Assembly (NCBI GenBank): GCA_026873275.1
Contig: JANTUC010000008.1
Span: 992,001-1,056,000 of the forward strand
DNA: 64,000 bases
Source: Pseudopithomyces maydicus
Taxonomy: Eukaryota > Ascomycota > Dothideomycetes > Pleosporales > Didymosphaeriaceae
Reading direction: 5' to 3'
The notes beneath the pieces were generated by a model. That model had not been told where the DNA came from and ran no database searches. It worked only from the letters and a program-made list of their open reading frames with translations. Shown in pieces: positions 11,780 through 23,472 of this stretch. The position numbers were made by a program, and so were the translations under genes. Position 1 is the stretch's first letter, and each line of letters begins with the position of its first letter.

Positions 11780-12950
11780 TTAAATAATACTAATTAGGCC
11801 TAGCTTAAGGAATATATTATATTTTTAAATAAAAAAAGGATAGTGTAAAAAGAAGCTTATAATAAGCTCTATATATAAGTTAAAATATTATTAAAAAAAG
11901 GAAAATAGGGCTAGCGCTATACTAAAGAAGTAAATTAAAAAAATAGAATTCTATATAATTAGTTAACTATTAAAGCTAGCTAAACTAAAAAATTTAATAA
12001 AATAAGGAATAAGCTAAAAGGGTTCTTAGCTAGTATAACCTTATATATAAATTTTAATAGGAGTTACTTAGAAGATAATAAATAGAAGATAATATATATT
12101 ACTATATATTTTACTAGCAAAGTAATAGATTAATTTAATAATTACTTAATAGATTATTAGGTTAATAAGACTAATAATTAGAAGACTAAAATTAACCTAA
12201 TCTTTAATAATTATAATTACTTTATATAGAAACTTAGATAAACCTTTAATAATATAGATATAGAACGTATAGCTAAAAGAAAACTCTTAAAACTCTAATA
12301 AATTAAATTAATAACTATTTATATATTAACATTTAAGCAAGTAGCTAATAAAGTTTAGGATTAAAGAGAGTATAGATTAATAATTAAATTCTATAAGGGA
12401 CTTAAGTTAGATATCTAATATAAAATAATTAGAATAGAGAAACTAATAATATTATTAGTTATAATTAAATAAGTAGTTTAAATTAATAACAAATTATTCC
12501 TTTAGAAATAAAATAATAAAGGAGGAAATAGGCACAGCGTAAATAGCTATATTAAGAAAAATTATAATTATAGGGACCTTATAGTATTAAATACTAATAA
12601 AGATAGTAAAAAACTATAAAAAAAGGATTTTAAGAAAAAAAGTAGCGTAAAAAAGGTATCTATTTTAATTATAGTAAAAAAGGCTATATAGCTAGGAATT
12701 ATTTAAATAAAAGTTAAAGTTTTACTAATAAAAATCTAAGAAAAGATACTAAGAGAGATAGATTTAAAGGATAAAAAGAGAAGCTAGCTAGTAATAAAGA
12801 GTACTAAGTTTTATATTAGATTAAATACTTAAATAATATATACACTAGCTATATAAAAAGTAAAAAAATATAAAATATTAGTCTAGGGAAAAGCTGGCCG
12901 CTATAAGAAAAAGAATACTTTAATAATTAATAAAAAAATAAAATATATAA
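11780..12950 (+). pseudogene. Copy A gag relic with CCHC knuckle
   Basis: The plus strand at about 12655-12700 translates to YFNYSKKGYIARNY, a zinc knuckle with every Cys and His changed to Tyr. Upstream lie long stretches of Lys/Glu/Asn-rich coding-like sequence broken by TAA and TAG codons. This is the structural Gag protein of the element, colinear with copy B's gag. Ends are approximate. Confidence 0.7.
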
Positions 12951-12999
12951 ATTCTAAAAGCCCCTAAGGTACTAGTAAGTAACTTAGAGGAAAAAGAAT

Positions 13000-15900
13000 T
13001 AGAGAACTTAAAAAGTAAATTTAATAAATTTATAAAAATACTCTCTTAATTTATATTTAGGAATAAGGAACCTTTTTTTATTATTAATATAAGAAAAGTT
13101 ATTAACGCCTATAAAGAATATAAAGTTTAAAAGGACTAAATTTCTCTAATTTAAGGGACTAGCCTAAGAAACCGCTTAACTAGTATATCTTTAAAAAATT
13201 AAAAAGGAAGTTAAGAAATAAAAATTTTATAAAAAGGGATTATTACTGAAATCTATCTATAAGATATATAAGGATTAGAAGGTAAAGTACCTATAAAATA
13301 TAAAATTTACCTATTTTATAAAATAGGTAGAATAAAATATAGTCTTAGCTAATAAAATGCCTAACCTTATAAAATAAAAGTAGATAGTATATAAAATTAA
13401 ATAAATAGATAAAGCGTATATACCTAGGATTTTAGTAAAATATTAAATACTAATCTCTAATAAATAAGAAACTAAAGGAACCTAGAAGATTTAAAATAAT
13501 AATTTTTATATATTTCTAACTTATCCCGCACATTACGAGCTAGTATAAATATTATATATTATACTAAAATACTTAATATATTAAGGGCTAAAAAAAATAT
13601 TAGGTATACTTAGTATAAGTAGCTAAGAACTTATATATAGATATAATCCTCTAAGAAGATATTTATAGATAGTATTTATTTAAAAAATAAAATAAATATC
13701 TTATTATAAAACTAAGCCTACTACTACTAATAGAATATATTATAAAATAGTAATAGTATAAGTGCCTAGAAAATAAGTATCTAAAGTATATAAATAAGAA
13801 AATCTAGATAAAATACTAGCTTAAAGGGAAAGAAGCCCTTAAGGGAATATAGGAATTATATATAATAATTTAAGTAAGGTACTATAGGTAACCTATTAGG
13901 GTAATAATTAATAGTAGAGTAATAAAAAATTTTATTTTAAAGAAGTTTATAGAGCAGCAGAGACTCTTATATATAAATAAAATAAAGAAATAGACCCTAT
14001 ATAATATAAAGGGATTTCTATTTACGGAATAAATACATCTTAAAATAAAACTAGGAACCTTTACTATAAATAAGTTAATTATTAATAATTTAGTAATAGA
14101 CTTAGCAGTAATTAACGACTAATAAAAAATAATTTTAGGGATATTATAATTAAACTAGATTAATTTAATTATCTAGTAAAATACTAAAATAATTAAGTAC
14201 TTAAGGAGATTAGCTACGTCTACTAAGGATAAGTAATAAGTCCTTAAGAAATATAGCAAATATAAAGAAATATTCTATAAACTAAAAGGGTATCTACTTA
14301 AATACGCAGAATAGGATTGCGAAATTAACCTTAAATTAGGAAAGTAATTAACCTAAAATAAAGTTTATAAGATAATAGAGGCAGAGAAGGATATTATTAA
14401 AAAGTATATTAAAATAAATTTAGAAAAAAAGTATATCTAGCCTTTTTACTTATTAGCGGTATATAGAGTAACCTTTATTAATAAAAAGGATAACCCTAAA
14501 CCCCGTTTCTATATAGATTTTTAGAAAACGAATAATATAACTATTAAAGATTAATACCCTTTACTTAGAATTAATAAATTATAAAATGAGCTGAAGTTAG
14601 CTAAGATTTTTATTAAACTAAATATAAAGAATATATATTATTAGATTAGAATAAAAGAAGGCGAGAAATAGAAAATAGCCTTTAGGACTAAATTTAAACT
14701 TTTTAAATATTTAGTTATACTTTTTAGGTTATCTAATACGCCAGCAGTTTTCTAATAATAAATTAATATTATATTAAGGGAATGCCTAAGGGAGTATACT
14801 ATAGTATATTTAGACGATATTATTATCTACTTTAATAAGAAGGAAGATTACCTAAAATATATATAAAAAGTATTTTAAAGGATTAAAAAAATAAAATTCT
14901 ATCTTAAATTAAAGAAGTGCGAATTCTACGTAAAGAAAATAACTTATTTAGGGTTTATAATTAAACTAAGAAAACTTAATATTAAACCTATTAAAGTATA
15001 AAAGATTTAGGATTAAGGCTAGCTAAAGAAACTATTAAATATTTAATTCTTTATAGAATTTTATAACTACTACTAGAAGTTTATATCTTATTAGTTAGAA
15101 ATAACTTAGCTATTTATAAATCTTACTAAAAAAGATATCCCTTTTAAATAAATAAAGGAATACTAAAAAGTAATATAAAAATTTAAAAAGAAATTCTTAA
15201 AATTCTCTATATTATAGACTTTTAACCTAACAAGACCTATATTCCTAGAAATTAATATATTAGACTACGCAGTAGGCGCATATCTTATATAATAAAATTT
15301 AAAAGATAATATAAGATATCTAATAAGATACTATTCTTAGAAAATAATATTTATAAAATTTAACTATCCTATCTATAATAAAGAGTTACTAGTAATAATA
15401 GACGCCTTTAAGGTTTAGCAAATCTACCTATAAAGCGTAAGATTCTAAATATTAGTGTTTTTAAATTATAAGAACCTTATAGGATTTAGAAGGAATTAAA
15501 TTTTAAGTTTAAGGTAAATAAGATAGGCTTAGTAATTATTAATATTTAATTTTAAAATTATTTATATTTAAGGAATAAAGAATCTATAAGCTAATACGTT
15601 AAGCTAGAGACTAGACCTATAAGAGAAGGCTATAGTTTTTAGAGTACTACTATAATTTAATATAAATAATATAATAATTTATAATATACTAAAACTTATA
15701 GCCACCCTAAAATTAGGGCCTAATAAATAGATAAAATAGATTTAGAAGGAAATAGTAGTAAATAATAAAAGTATTAATTATCTATCTAATAGATTTACCT
15801 ATAAGGATAAGATATATAAGATTTTTAAATAAATCTTTATCTTAGTAAAAATCTAATAAGAATTTATATAGAGATTCTATAAATCGCTAGTATACAGCCA

Positions 15901-17170
15901 CTAAGGCATTAAATAGACTTTAAAAAGACTTATATAGGAATACTACTTCCTATAAATAAAATAGATAATTATTAAAGTCTTATAGAACTATGCTAATTAT
16001 TATAAAAATAAATTAGAATATTATACGCTATATAGATAATTATAGCTAATAAAGATTTTAAAATAGCTATAGAGTATAATTATTATAGATTTTATTATAT
16101 AGTTGCTGAAATCCTAAGATCTAGAAAATAAAATTAAGTATAATAGAATAATAATTATTATTAATAAGACTACTAAGTATAGATACTTTATACTATATAA
16201 AGAAATTAATAAGGCGGAATATATAGCGTTTTAGTTCTTATTTATAATAGTAGCCTAATATGGGATACTAGATAAGATTATTACTAATAAAGATATTAAG
16301 TTTACCTTAAAGCTATAATAAACTATAATAAGCCTAATAAATATTAAATATAGTATATCTATAGCATACTATCCACAGATAAATAAATAAACTAAATAAA
16401 TAAATTAAATAGTAGAATAATATCTTTAGTATTACTTAAATTATTAATAGAATAACTAAGTAGGCCTATTACTAATAGCCTAATTAGTATATAATAACTT
16501 ATAATATAGTGCGATAGGAGTAATACTATTCTTTATAAATTATAAGTTTAATCTAATAGCTTACTAAGCCCCTAAGATAATAAAATTTTAAAGTTTAAAT
16601 AGTAAAGTATAGGTAAAAAAGATTAAAGAAAACTATAATTAATTATAATAAAATATAGTTTTCCTGCACAATAGAATAGGGAAATACTATAATTAAAAAT
16701 ATAAAACTCTATTAGCGCTAGAAAAAGGGAGAAAGTTTAACTACTATAAAAAAATATTACTAGTAAAAGACCTTTAAATAAACTAGATTACTTAAAAATT
16801 AGATTATATAAAATTATAAAATAGATTACTCTAGTAACCTTTAAATTATAATTACTAAGTAATATAAAGATATACCTAGTATTTTATATAATATTATTAG
16901 AGAAAATACCCTAAGATATATAATTAGTAGTTTATAAAATAGAAACCTATAGCGACTAATAGAAAGAATAGGAGGTAATAAAGATTATAAGTTATAAATT
17001 TATAAATAGAAAAGACTACTATAAGGTAATATAGAAAGGTAAAGATAAAAAAAAACTTATAGAATAATATATAGAAGTTAGAAGAGAACCTTAACTATTT
17101 TAAATTATTAAAGGAGTTCTAGCTAAACTAATCTTATAAAAAAAATTTAGTAATATTAGACTTAAGTTGA
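13000..17170 (+). pseudogene. Copy A pol relic
   Basis: In order: RT with an FxNKKDNPKPRFYIDF-type block (about 14470-14520) and an intact YLDDIIIY motif (14807 onward); RNase H with the LEINILDYAVGAYL block (about 15240-15290) and a YNKELLVI block (about 15375); an integrase region (about 15900-16600); and a chromodomain-like end with EVEK/YYKV...KGK (about 16970-17050). That order (RT, RNase H, IN) marks Ty3/gypsy. Numerous TAG and TAA codons stand for Trp and Gln. The chromodomain would have guided integration to modified histones. It is inactive. Confidence 0.8.
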
Positions 17171-17199
17171 GAATGCTTAGCTAGAACTTAAAAGGACTA

Positions 17200-17748
17200 T
17201 TAATATTAATAAAGATATAAGTATTACTTAAAGCGCTTACTAAAAGATCCTTTTTAAGGCTATTTTACTAGCCTATAGCCCTTAGTTTCGCTTCTTTATA
17301 ATTTAATTCTGCCTTTAAGGTAGTAAATTAATTATTCTTTTATTTATTAAGAAACTTTTTCTATTTCTTTAGATAAGCTAATTAGGCTTACGCGATAGCT
17401 ACCTTATTAATAGTTTTATAAAAATATATAAGGATAATTTTTATTATCTCTTTTTAAGTTTATAAGGCTTTCTTTTATTCTTTCTTAACTTAATTTTAGA
17501 ACTCTTTAATTATAGTAAGTTTAGCTTTAACTCTAGCTTACAAATAATTAATAGATTATACTAGAAGTAGTAAGCCTAAGGATAAAAAATATAAAAGAAA
17601 TTATACTATTAAATATAGAGATCCTATTTATATTATAAGTATTATAAATATTAGTATATAGATAAGGCTTATAAACTAGTCTTTTAGGAGTATTATAAGG
17701 AGAAATAATATAAGAAAAATTATATTTAATATAATAAAAATATAGCAT
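17200..17748 (-). pseudogene. Antisense Cys-rich coiled-coil ORF relic in copy A
   Basis: The minus strand opens with an ATG frame of 66 codons (17748-17548) rich in Tyr (RLVYKPYLYTNIYNTY), which I read as Cys codons changed by RIP. A Lys/Glu/Gln-rich helical stretch in the next frame follows (LKKQKKFLNKQ, KEAKLRAIGQQ), down to about 17200. It lies tail-to-tail with pol, in the same place as the relic in copy B, and the two proteins align. This shows that the family carried an antisense gene. It occupies the position of the antisense genes in chromoviruses G and H. The exact Cys spacing cannot be recovered because Tyr codons may be original or derived. Confidence 0.55.
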
Positions 17749-17908
17749 TACGTTAAACCTATAATAAATAATTTTATTAATTAAAGCGTGTTATTTAAGG
17801 GTTTTATAAGAAGGTATAAAGGGCTATAATTATTTTAAATATAATAAGGCCCGCCCTACTAATATAGTAGAATTCTATATTTTAGATAATCTTTAGGTTG
17901 AAGACTTA

Positions 17909-17921
17909 GAAGGGGGGATAA
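17909..17921 (+). promoter_or_regulatory. Copy A polypurine tract
   Basis: AGAAGGGGGGATAA directly precedes the 3' LTR. It has kept its G-run despite heavy RIP around it. Confidence 0.8.
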
Positions 17922-18414
17922 TATTATAGTTATTATATTATAATAGGATAATAATTATTATAATTAGAATAATAAGGATTAATAGGAGTTAAGTGTAAGT
18001 AGTAAGTAGGCTTATTATAATAACCTATTTAGTTATAGCTATAGGTTAGATGCGGAGTATAATATAAATATATAATAAAGATTATATAGTGGCTCTACAG
18101 CTCTATAACTCTATAGACTCTATAACTTATAGAGTTTATAAAACTTATAAAGCCTATAAAGCTAGTTTATACTTATAAGTATATAATAATAACTATTTAT
18201 CTTAGATAGTTCTTATTATTAATCCTTAATTTAGTTTTACTGTCTCTTGCTTCTGTAATAAAGATTACTATTAAGTATTTAGTAATAATAACCTTATTAT
18301 ATTAATTAATATTTAACCTATATAATCTATACTTACCTATCCACTCCTTTTAACTTACTATACCCTAACGCGCACACCCTCAGTCCATAGGACTACAGAG
18401 TGTGCCCTATGACA
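17922..18414 (+). repeat. Copy A 3' LTR
   Basis: 493 bp, uninterrupted. It shows the LTR without copy B: the CTGTCTCTTGCTTCT junction here corresponds to the broken site 4370/11523. It ends ATGACA and is followed by the TTTAA duplication. Confidence 0.88.
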
Positions 18415-19293
18415 TTTAAGTTCTTTTTCTTCTTCTTTATCTTTTTACCTCTACTTTTAACTTTTATATTCTTTATTATCTAGTATTTTTTATTATTTTT
18501 TATTATTTCTATTATCCTAAGCTTATTTATTATATAGTTATAATTACTTATACTACAGGACTTTATTTATATTAAAATAAGTATAAGTATAAGCTTATAT
18601 TTAACCTACTAAAATTAAGAGCTATTCTAAATTTAATATCTAGTACTAAGAGCTATAATATTATAACTATTTTATTATTACTTTTTAGCTTTTTAGTATA
18701 TATTTAAAGTTTAGCTTTTTTATTTCTCCTAGAGTAAGGAGCTTATTTATATTAACTAATTTATGCTATTTAAGAGTTAGTATACTAATAAAAGAAGGCT
18801 TTATTTTAAATAAAATTAAAAGTATAAATTTTAGAATTTATAGTATTATAGCGTGTACTATAAATAAATTAATATATATATAAAGATTATATCAGGCGTT
18901 AGAAGAAGCTAGTATTATAGATTTTTTAAAAATCAAATTAGAAGTATTAAGAATTAATTTAGATAATTTATAATTTAATATTATTAGGATATTCCGCTAT
19001 AAGACTTTATTTAAATTATTATTTTTTATTACCCCTATTACCTATTATTATATAATATAGCTATCTATATTAGATAATAGAACTAAATACTCTAGTATTC
19101 TATTATTTTAGTAATTATATAGTAGCGCGCGTTCGAGCCACGCTATAATTATATAAATTAAATAAAAAAGCACCTTATAAGAGCTAGTTATTAATTATAT
19201 AATATATAAAGTATATTTCTTTATTACTAGGTAGTTGCAAAAAGCAAATTTCTTATTAAAAAAAACAAAAAAAACAAAAAAGGGGCTAGATAT

Positions 19294-20207
19294 ATGATAA
19301 AGGTATTTAAATTAAGTAATTTTAATTTTAAGAGTATAAAATTACTAAAATATATATAGCTTATCGCGCTTCCTCTTTATTACTTTTATATATTTTTAAA
19401 AATTTAATAATAGGTTAGTGCTAAGCGCAGATACCTTACTATTATTAAAAAAATTAGTTAATAGACTATTAATATTTTTTAAAATTAACAGCGTTACGTA
19501 CTCTTAAGTAATAAATTACCTTTAATTAATAAATTAAGTAATTCTAGGAGATATCTTTAGACTATTAAATAGGAAATACTATTATATAAAATTTAATTTT
19601 AGGTAATAGAGCTTACTTTATACTAAAATTAATAATAGAAGGATAGTAGATAAAATTAATAAATAATAATAGTATTTATCCCCTTTATAGAATAGGATAG
19701 GTATATAATATACGTAGAATTTTTATTAAATAGACTAATTCTAATATAGCGTAGTAGCTATTAATAACAATAATAATCTTATAATATATAATATAGAAGA
19801 ACCTATTGCCCGCTGTTACATCTTTATTATAATAAGTAGTAATATTATATTCTTTACTAGATAATAATCTAGTATAATATTTATATAATTTAAGTTTTAA
19901 AATATACTCTGTATTTATAAAATATAAAAATAACTATTATTTTAACTTTTTTATATTAGTTTAAACCGCAGGGATATAAAAATATAATTAATAATTATAA
20001 TAAACCCTCTTAGCCATTAATAAAAAATTAATATAGAATTAATATATTATATGATTATATATCTCTTTATAATAATATTATAGATTTGTTATAATAAGTT
20101 TATTATTAGCGACTATAGTTAGTATAACTTATAGAAGTTTATATAATAATTATTAAACACGATAATTATATTATATATATAATAAATAAAATATTATATA
20201 TTATATA
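19294..20207. other. AT-rich degraded sequence, unassigned
   Basis: About 0.9 kb between retroposon SR3 and the Tc1-like element. It is TpA-rich with no coding frame, no terminal repeat and no match that I can see elsewhere in the window. Probably another RIP-degraded element. Confidence 0.5.
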
Positions 20208-22317
20208 CAGTAGGGTGACAGATTAAAAAAGTAATCCAAAAAATTGCTTTTTTAAAAAAATTATAATAAATTGAGTATTGGTTTTTAAATTTTTTGAAAA
20301 TATTAAACCTTTAGAAAAAGTTATAAAGTTTATATTTTTAATTTAAAACTACCTAAATAGGCTTAGTCAGTTTTTTTAAAATTAGTTAAAGTTAGGGTAA
20401 AAAAAAGTAAAAATGAAAATCCTTAATATTTTTTTTAAACGTATAATTTTTTAATTTTTTAATTTTCTAATTTAATATAGTTAGTACAGGTCACATGACT
20501 GAATTTTTGAGACTAGTTTACTAATTAAATAATTTATTAGTATTATAGTTAATTTTAATCTAAAAATTACGTAAGCTTAAATCACGTGATTCTTAGTTAG
20601 TTTTTTAGTTTATAGTAATATCTTTTTACTTTTTAATTTTAAACACCTATTTCCTGAAAATGCCTCCAAAATTCTCAAAATTTGAGGAGAAAGTAGAGAA
20701 ATTATATATTAATAATATCTTTATTAATACTATTTTAAATATTATAAAAAAGCCTAAATTGTCAGTTTATAACGCAATTTATTGAATTAAAGACAAAGAA
20801 AGAAATTTTAATAATAAAAGTTTTAATTTAAATAAGATAAAAACTGGACCAATAAAAAAATTTAAAATAAAGAAAAAAGGATTATTAATTAAGACTTTTT
20901 AAAAAATCTAAAAGTTCAAAATAATGAGTTATTATTAATTAATAATTTGGATATTTCAAAACGGACGTTACAAAGGTTTTTAAAAGAGGAGGGTTATTCT
21001 TGTAATACCTCTTTTAAAAAGGCTTATTTAGATAAATTTAAAAAAAAGCGTTTTTCTTACGCTAAAAAACAATTAAAAAATATAAAAAATATAGATTTTT
21101 ATAAGGTTATTTTTTCTAATAAGGCTGCAATAAAAAGAGGATATAGATCTAGACAAAAATATTATAGAAAAAAAAGTGTATAATAGGTGACGGTTTGGTT
21201 TCAAATATTAATAGAGGTACGTAAAATAGATTTTTCAAAAAACTAAAAAATTTAAAGATTTCTATTATTTAAATAGAAATTTTTGAATTTTTTAGTTTTT
21301 TATAATAACGCTTACTAATTAAAATATAGGGCATAATATTTTTGTATAAGTTTGGGGCGCTGTTTGGATAGGGGGAGGTCGAATTTAGTCTTTTTAAAAG
21401 ACTCTTAAAATAAAAGGTCTTTTAAAACTGGCAATTATATCGACGAAGTTTTAAAAAAGAGGTTAAACTGTATATTAAACGCGGTAAATATTACCTTTTT
21501 ATTTTACCCCTTTTTTTAATATATAATAATATATAATTAATATATTATCATATATTAATTTTTTTATAAACTTTATACTAATATCTAATTAGGTTGGCAA
21601 TTTCAACAAGATAACGCCAAAATTCATAAAAGTAAAAAGGCTTTATGTTAGTTTAAATATAATAAAATAAACCTTTTTACTCACCCAGCCTATAGTCCTG
21701 ATTTAAATCCTATAGAAAATATTTGGTCTGTTTTAAAACACAAAGTTAATAAACGTTATAATTGGCGTTTACTAAATATTAATATAAATAAAGATATGGA
21801 GGCTTTTAAAAGAGTTATTTCTAAAGAGTAGAAAAATTTACTACAAGAAATAATAGATAATTGTATATTATTTATACCTTAGTGTTATATGGACTTAAAA
21901 GAAGCTAAAGGGTCTTATACTAAGTATTAAATAAATTTAATACTTAATTTATCTTGTTGAAATTGAATTTTTTTAATTAATTATTGTGAAGAAGTTAGTT
22001 AATAAATATAAAAAGCTTTTTTAATATATTTATTAATATAAGACTAGTAATAAAATAAAACTAAAAAAACTAGATTTTATACGCTAAAAAAAATTATAGT
22101 TAATTATATTTTATACTTTTTTCTACTCTGAAATCACTGCCAAATCTACCCCTTAAAGGATTATATAAGCCAGCCTAACGCTAGTCCTAAAAGAATATCC
22201 TAGACTTTCTCTATTTTTTTATCATTTTTTCATAATTTTATCTAATTATTTAATAGAGTTATAAGCTTTTAAAAACTATTAAAAAAACGATTACGCTTTT
22301 TGTCTGTCACCCTACTG
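20208..22317 (+). mobile_element. Tc1-like DD34E transposon, near-complete but mutated
   Basis: 2110 bp bounded by terminal inverted repeats beginning CAGTAGGGTGACAGA (20208 onward; the complement ends at 22317), flanked by a TA duplication (20206-20207 and 22318-22319). The inverted repeats stay similar for about 30 bp including AAAAAGYGTAATC-like sequence. It carries one degraded transposase gene. It is less AT-shifted than the gypsy relics, so it may be a later arrival. The same family occurs at 1881-3697. Confidence 0.92.
20660..21930 (+). pseudogene. Tc1-like transposase pseudogene
   Basis: The frame starts ATG at 20660 (MPPKFSKFEEKVEKLY), shifts once between about 20720 and 20940, then runs in one frame to the stop at 21928-21930. 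The longest open piece is 78 codons (20947-21183), holding an HTH-like segment and VIFSNKAAIKRG, where the first catalytic Asp is now Asn. The second Asp is in QQDNAKIH (about 21607-21627). Thirty-four residues later the Glu of PDLNPIENIW completes DD34E. Several TGG codons are TAG. The enzyme would have cut and joined the terminal repeats in the nucleus. Loss of the first Asp, the stops and the frameshift make it inactive. Confidence 0.88.
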
Positions 22318-22640
22318 TATTATAATACTATATTAATATCTAGATATACGTTATTATAATAAAATACTATAATTATTCTTAAATTAAAAAAATAATAAAA
22401 TAAATTTTATATATTTATAGCGTATTATAACCCTATTCTTTAAATTATAGTTAGGTTATAGTCAGGTTAAGATTGAATTAAATTATATAAAATTTAATTT
22501 TAATTTAATATTTATATAAATCTATCTTAGTCCTAACCTATCTTAGTATTTAAAATACGGGTTAGAGTTAAGTTAAGGTTAGGATATATATCGCCTAACC
22601 TAACCTTAGTCTAATTCCAACCTATTGACCACCCTAAAAA
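22318..22640. repeat. AT-rich stretch with clustered CTAACC / GGTTAG motifs
   Basis: Between the Tc1-like element and R1. From about 22440 to 22625 there are many copies of TTAGGTTA, CCTAACC and GGTTAG in both orientations, including an inverted pair (AAGGTTAGG and CCTAACCTAACCTT, about 22580-22610). It is not the TTAGGG telomere repeat. It may be the end of R1 or of an unrecognised element. No gene. Confidence 0.45.
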
Positions 22641-23304
22641 ATACTACTAATGTTTTATAGAATAGTAAAAAGGTGTCTAATTAGTCAACTAAATATTATG
22701 AAAATAATTAATAAAAAAGTATCTCCCTACTAGACAGCAGAAAAATATAATATATAAAAATTAATAAGTAAAAATACTTTATTTTACTTAAATTATTATT
22801 AAGCTAATTTAATTATATTTTTTGAATTACTTTATAGTACTAAAGCCTTAATATCCTAATTATGTTTTGAAGGCTAAATATTATATAGATATAATAATAC
22901 TATATTTATATTATATTTAAGCTATCTTTTTTTTACTATTATTTTATCCGCGCAGCAAAGTATATATATAATTTAATATAAAATAGAACTTTTATTAATA
23001 ATTATTTATTAGGTGTTTCTACCACCTTATATATTAAAATTAAAATAATTACTAAATCTTAACTTTTTATATTTAAAGATATATTAAATAATATTCTTTA
23101 TATATAAGTTACTAAAATTTTTTAAATATTTTAAACTAGCTAATTTAATAACTAAAGGCCTTTAAAATAATGCTTTTAATTTAATAATTCTTATTAAGTT
23201 TTATAGAAAAATTACCTTGATTATAAATTAAGTAATTAAAATATATTTTTTAATATAGTAAATTACTATTATATACCTAGAGTATAGTTCTACTATATTA
23301 TAAA
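22640..23304 (-). repeat. Repeat R1, copy 2, first part
   Basis: Matches 1350-1880 in inverted orientation over about 600 bp. The match stops at 23304, where gypsy D begins, and resumes at 52370. R1 is therefore the host into which D inserted. Confidence 0.7.
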
Positions 23305-23472
23305 TATTAGAATAGGTATAGCAGCGAGTAGGTCTTTAATAAATAATAAAATTAATTTCTATCTAAGCCTTTATCCCCTTTAGCTTTCTTTTTTATATAC
23401 TATACTAGCATGGCGCTAACGCTTAAATAAAATATAAATAATTTTAAATATTAAAAAAGTATTCTTTTTATA
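23305..23472 (-). repeat. Gypsy D 3' LTR
   Basis: Aligns without gaps to 52202-52369. Over the last 34 positions about half differ, and every difference is C/T or G/A, with this copy carrying T or A. A pyrimidine-rich stretch follows (23474-23490; AAAAAGAGAAGATAATTA on the minus strand), fitting a polypurine tract. Confidence 0.72.

Larger units (their letters stand above)
4043..18414 (+). mobile_element. Gypsy copy A (full length, RIP-degraded), split by copy B
   Basis: The element begins TGTTACGG and ends ATGACA. It is flanked by the 5-bp duplication TTTAA (4038-4042 and 18415-18419). The order is 5' LTR (4043-4370 plus 11523 to about 11697), gag, pol, antisense ORF, polypurine tract, 3' LTR (17922-18414). 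Subtracting copy B leaves about 7.2 kb, equal to B's own length. It is a Ty3/gypsy element because RNase H precedes integrase, and it has a chromodomain-like C-terminus. Stops throughout make it inactive. Confidence 0.88.
3759..19282 (+). mobile_element. Retroposon SR3, split by gypsy copy A
   Basis: The 5' piece (3759-4042) starts CGGTCTCAATCGAGACC. The 3' piece (18420-19282) ends in an A-rich tail (AAAAAAAAC repeats, 19253-19281). The flanking duplication is GGGCTAGATAT (3748-3758 and 19283-19293). Removing copy A leaves about 1147 bp, matching SR1 and SR2. Both ends are close to SR1, but the middle is much more diverged, so SR3 looks like a different subfamily. A B-box-like GTTCGAGCC lies at 19131-19139. 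No protein is evident. Confidence 0.8.

Noticed and set aside
22440..22625. Telomeric repeat
   Set aside because: The words are GGTTAG/CTAACC mixed in both orientations and irregular, not tandem TTAGGG.
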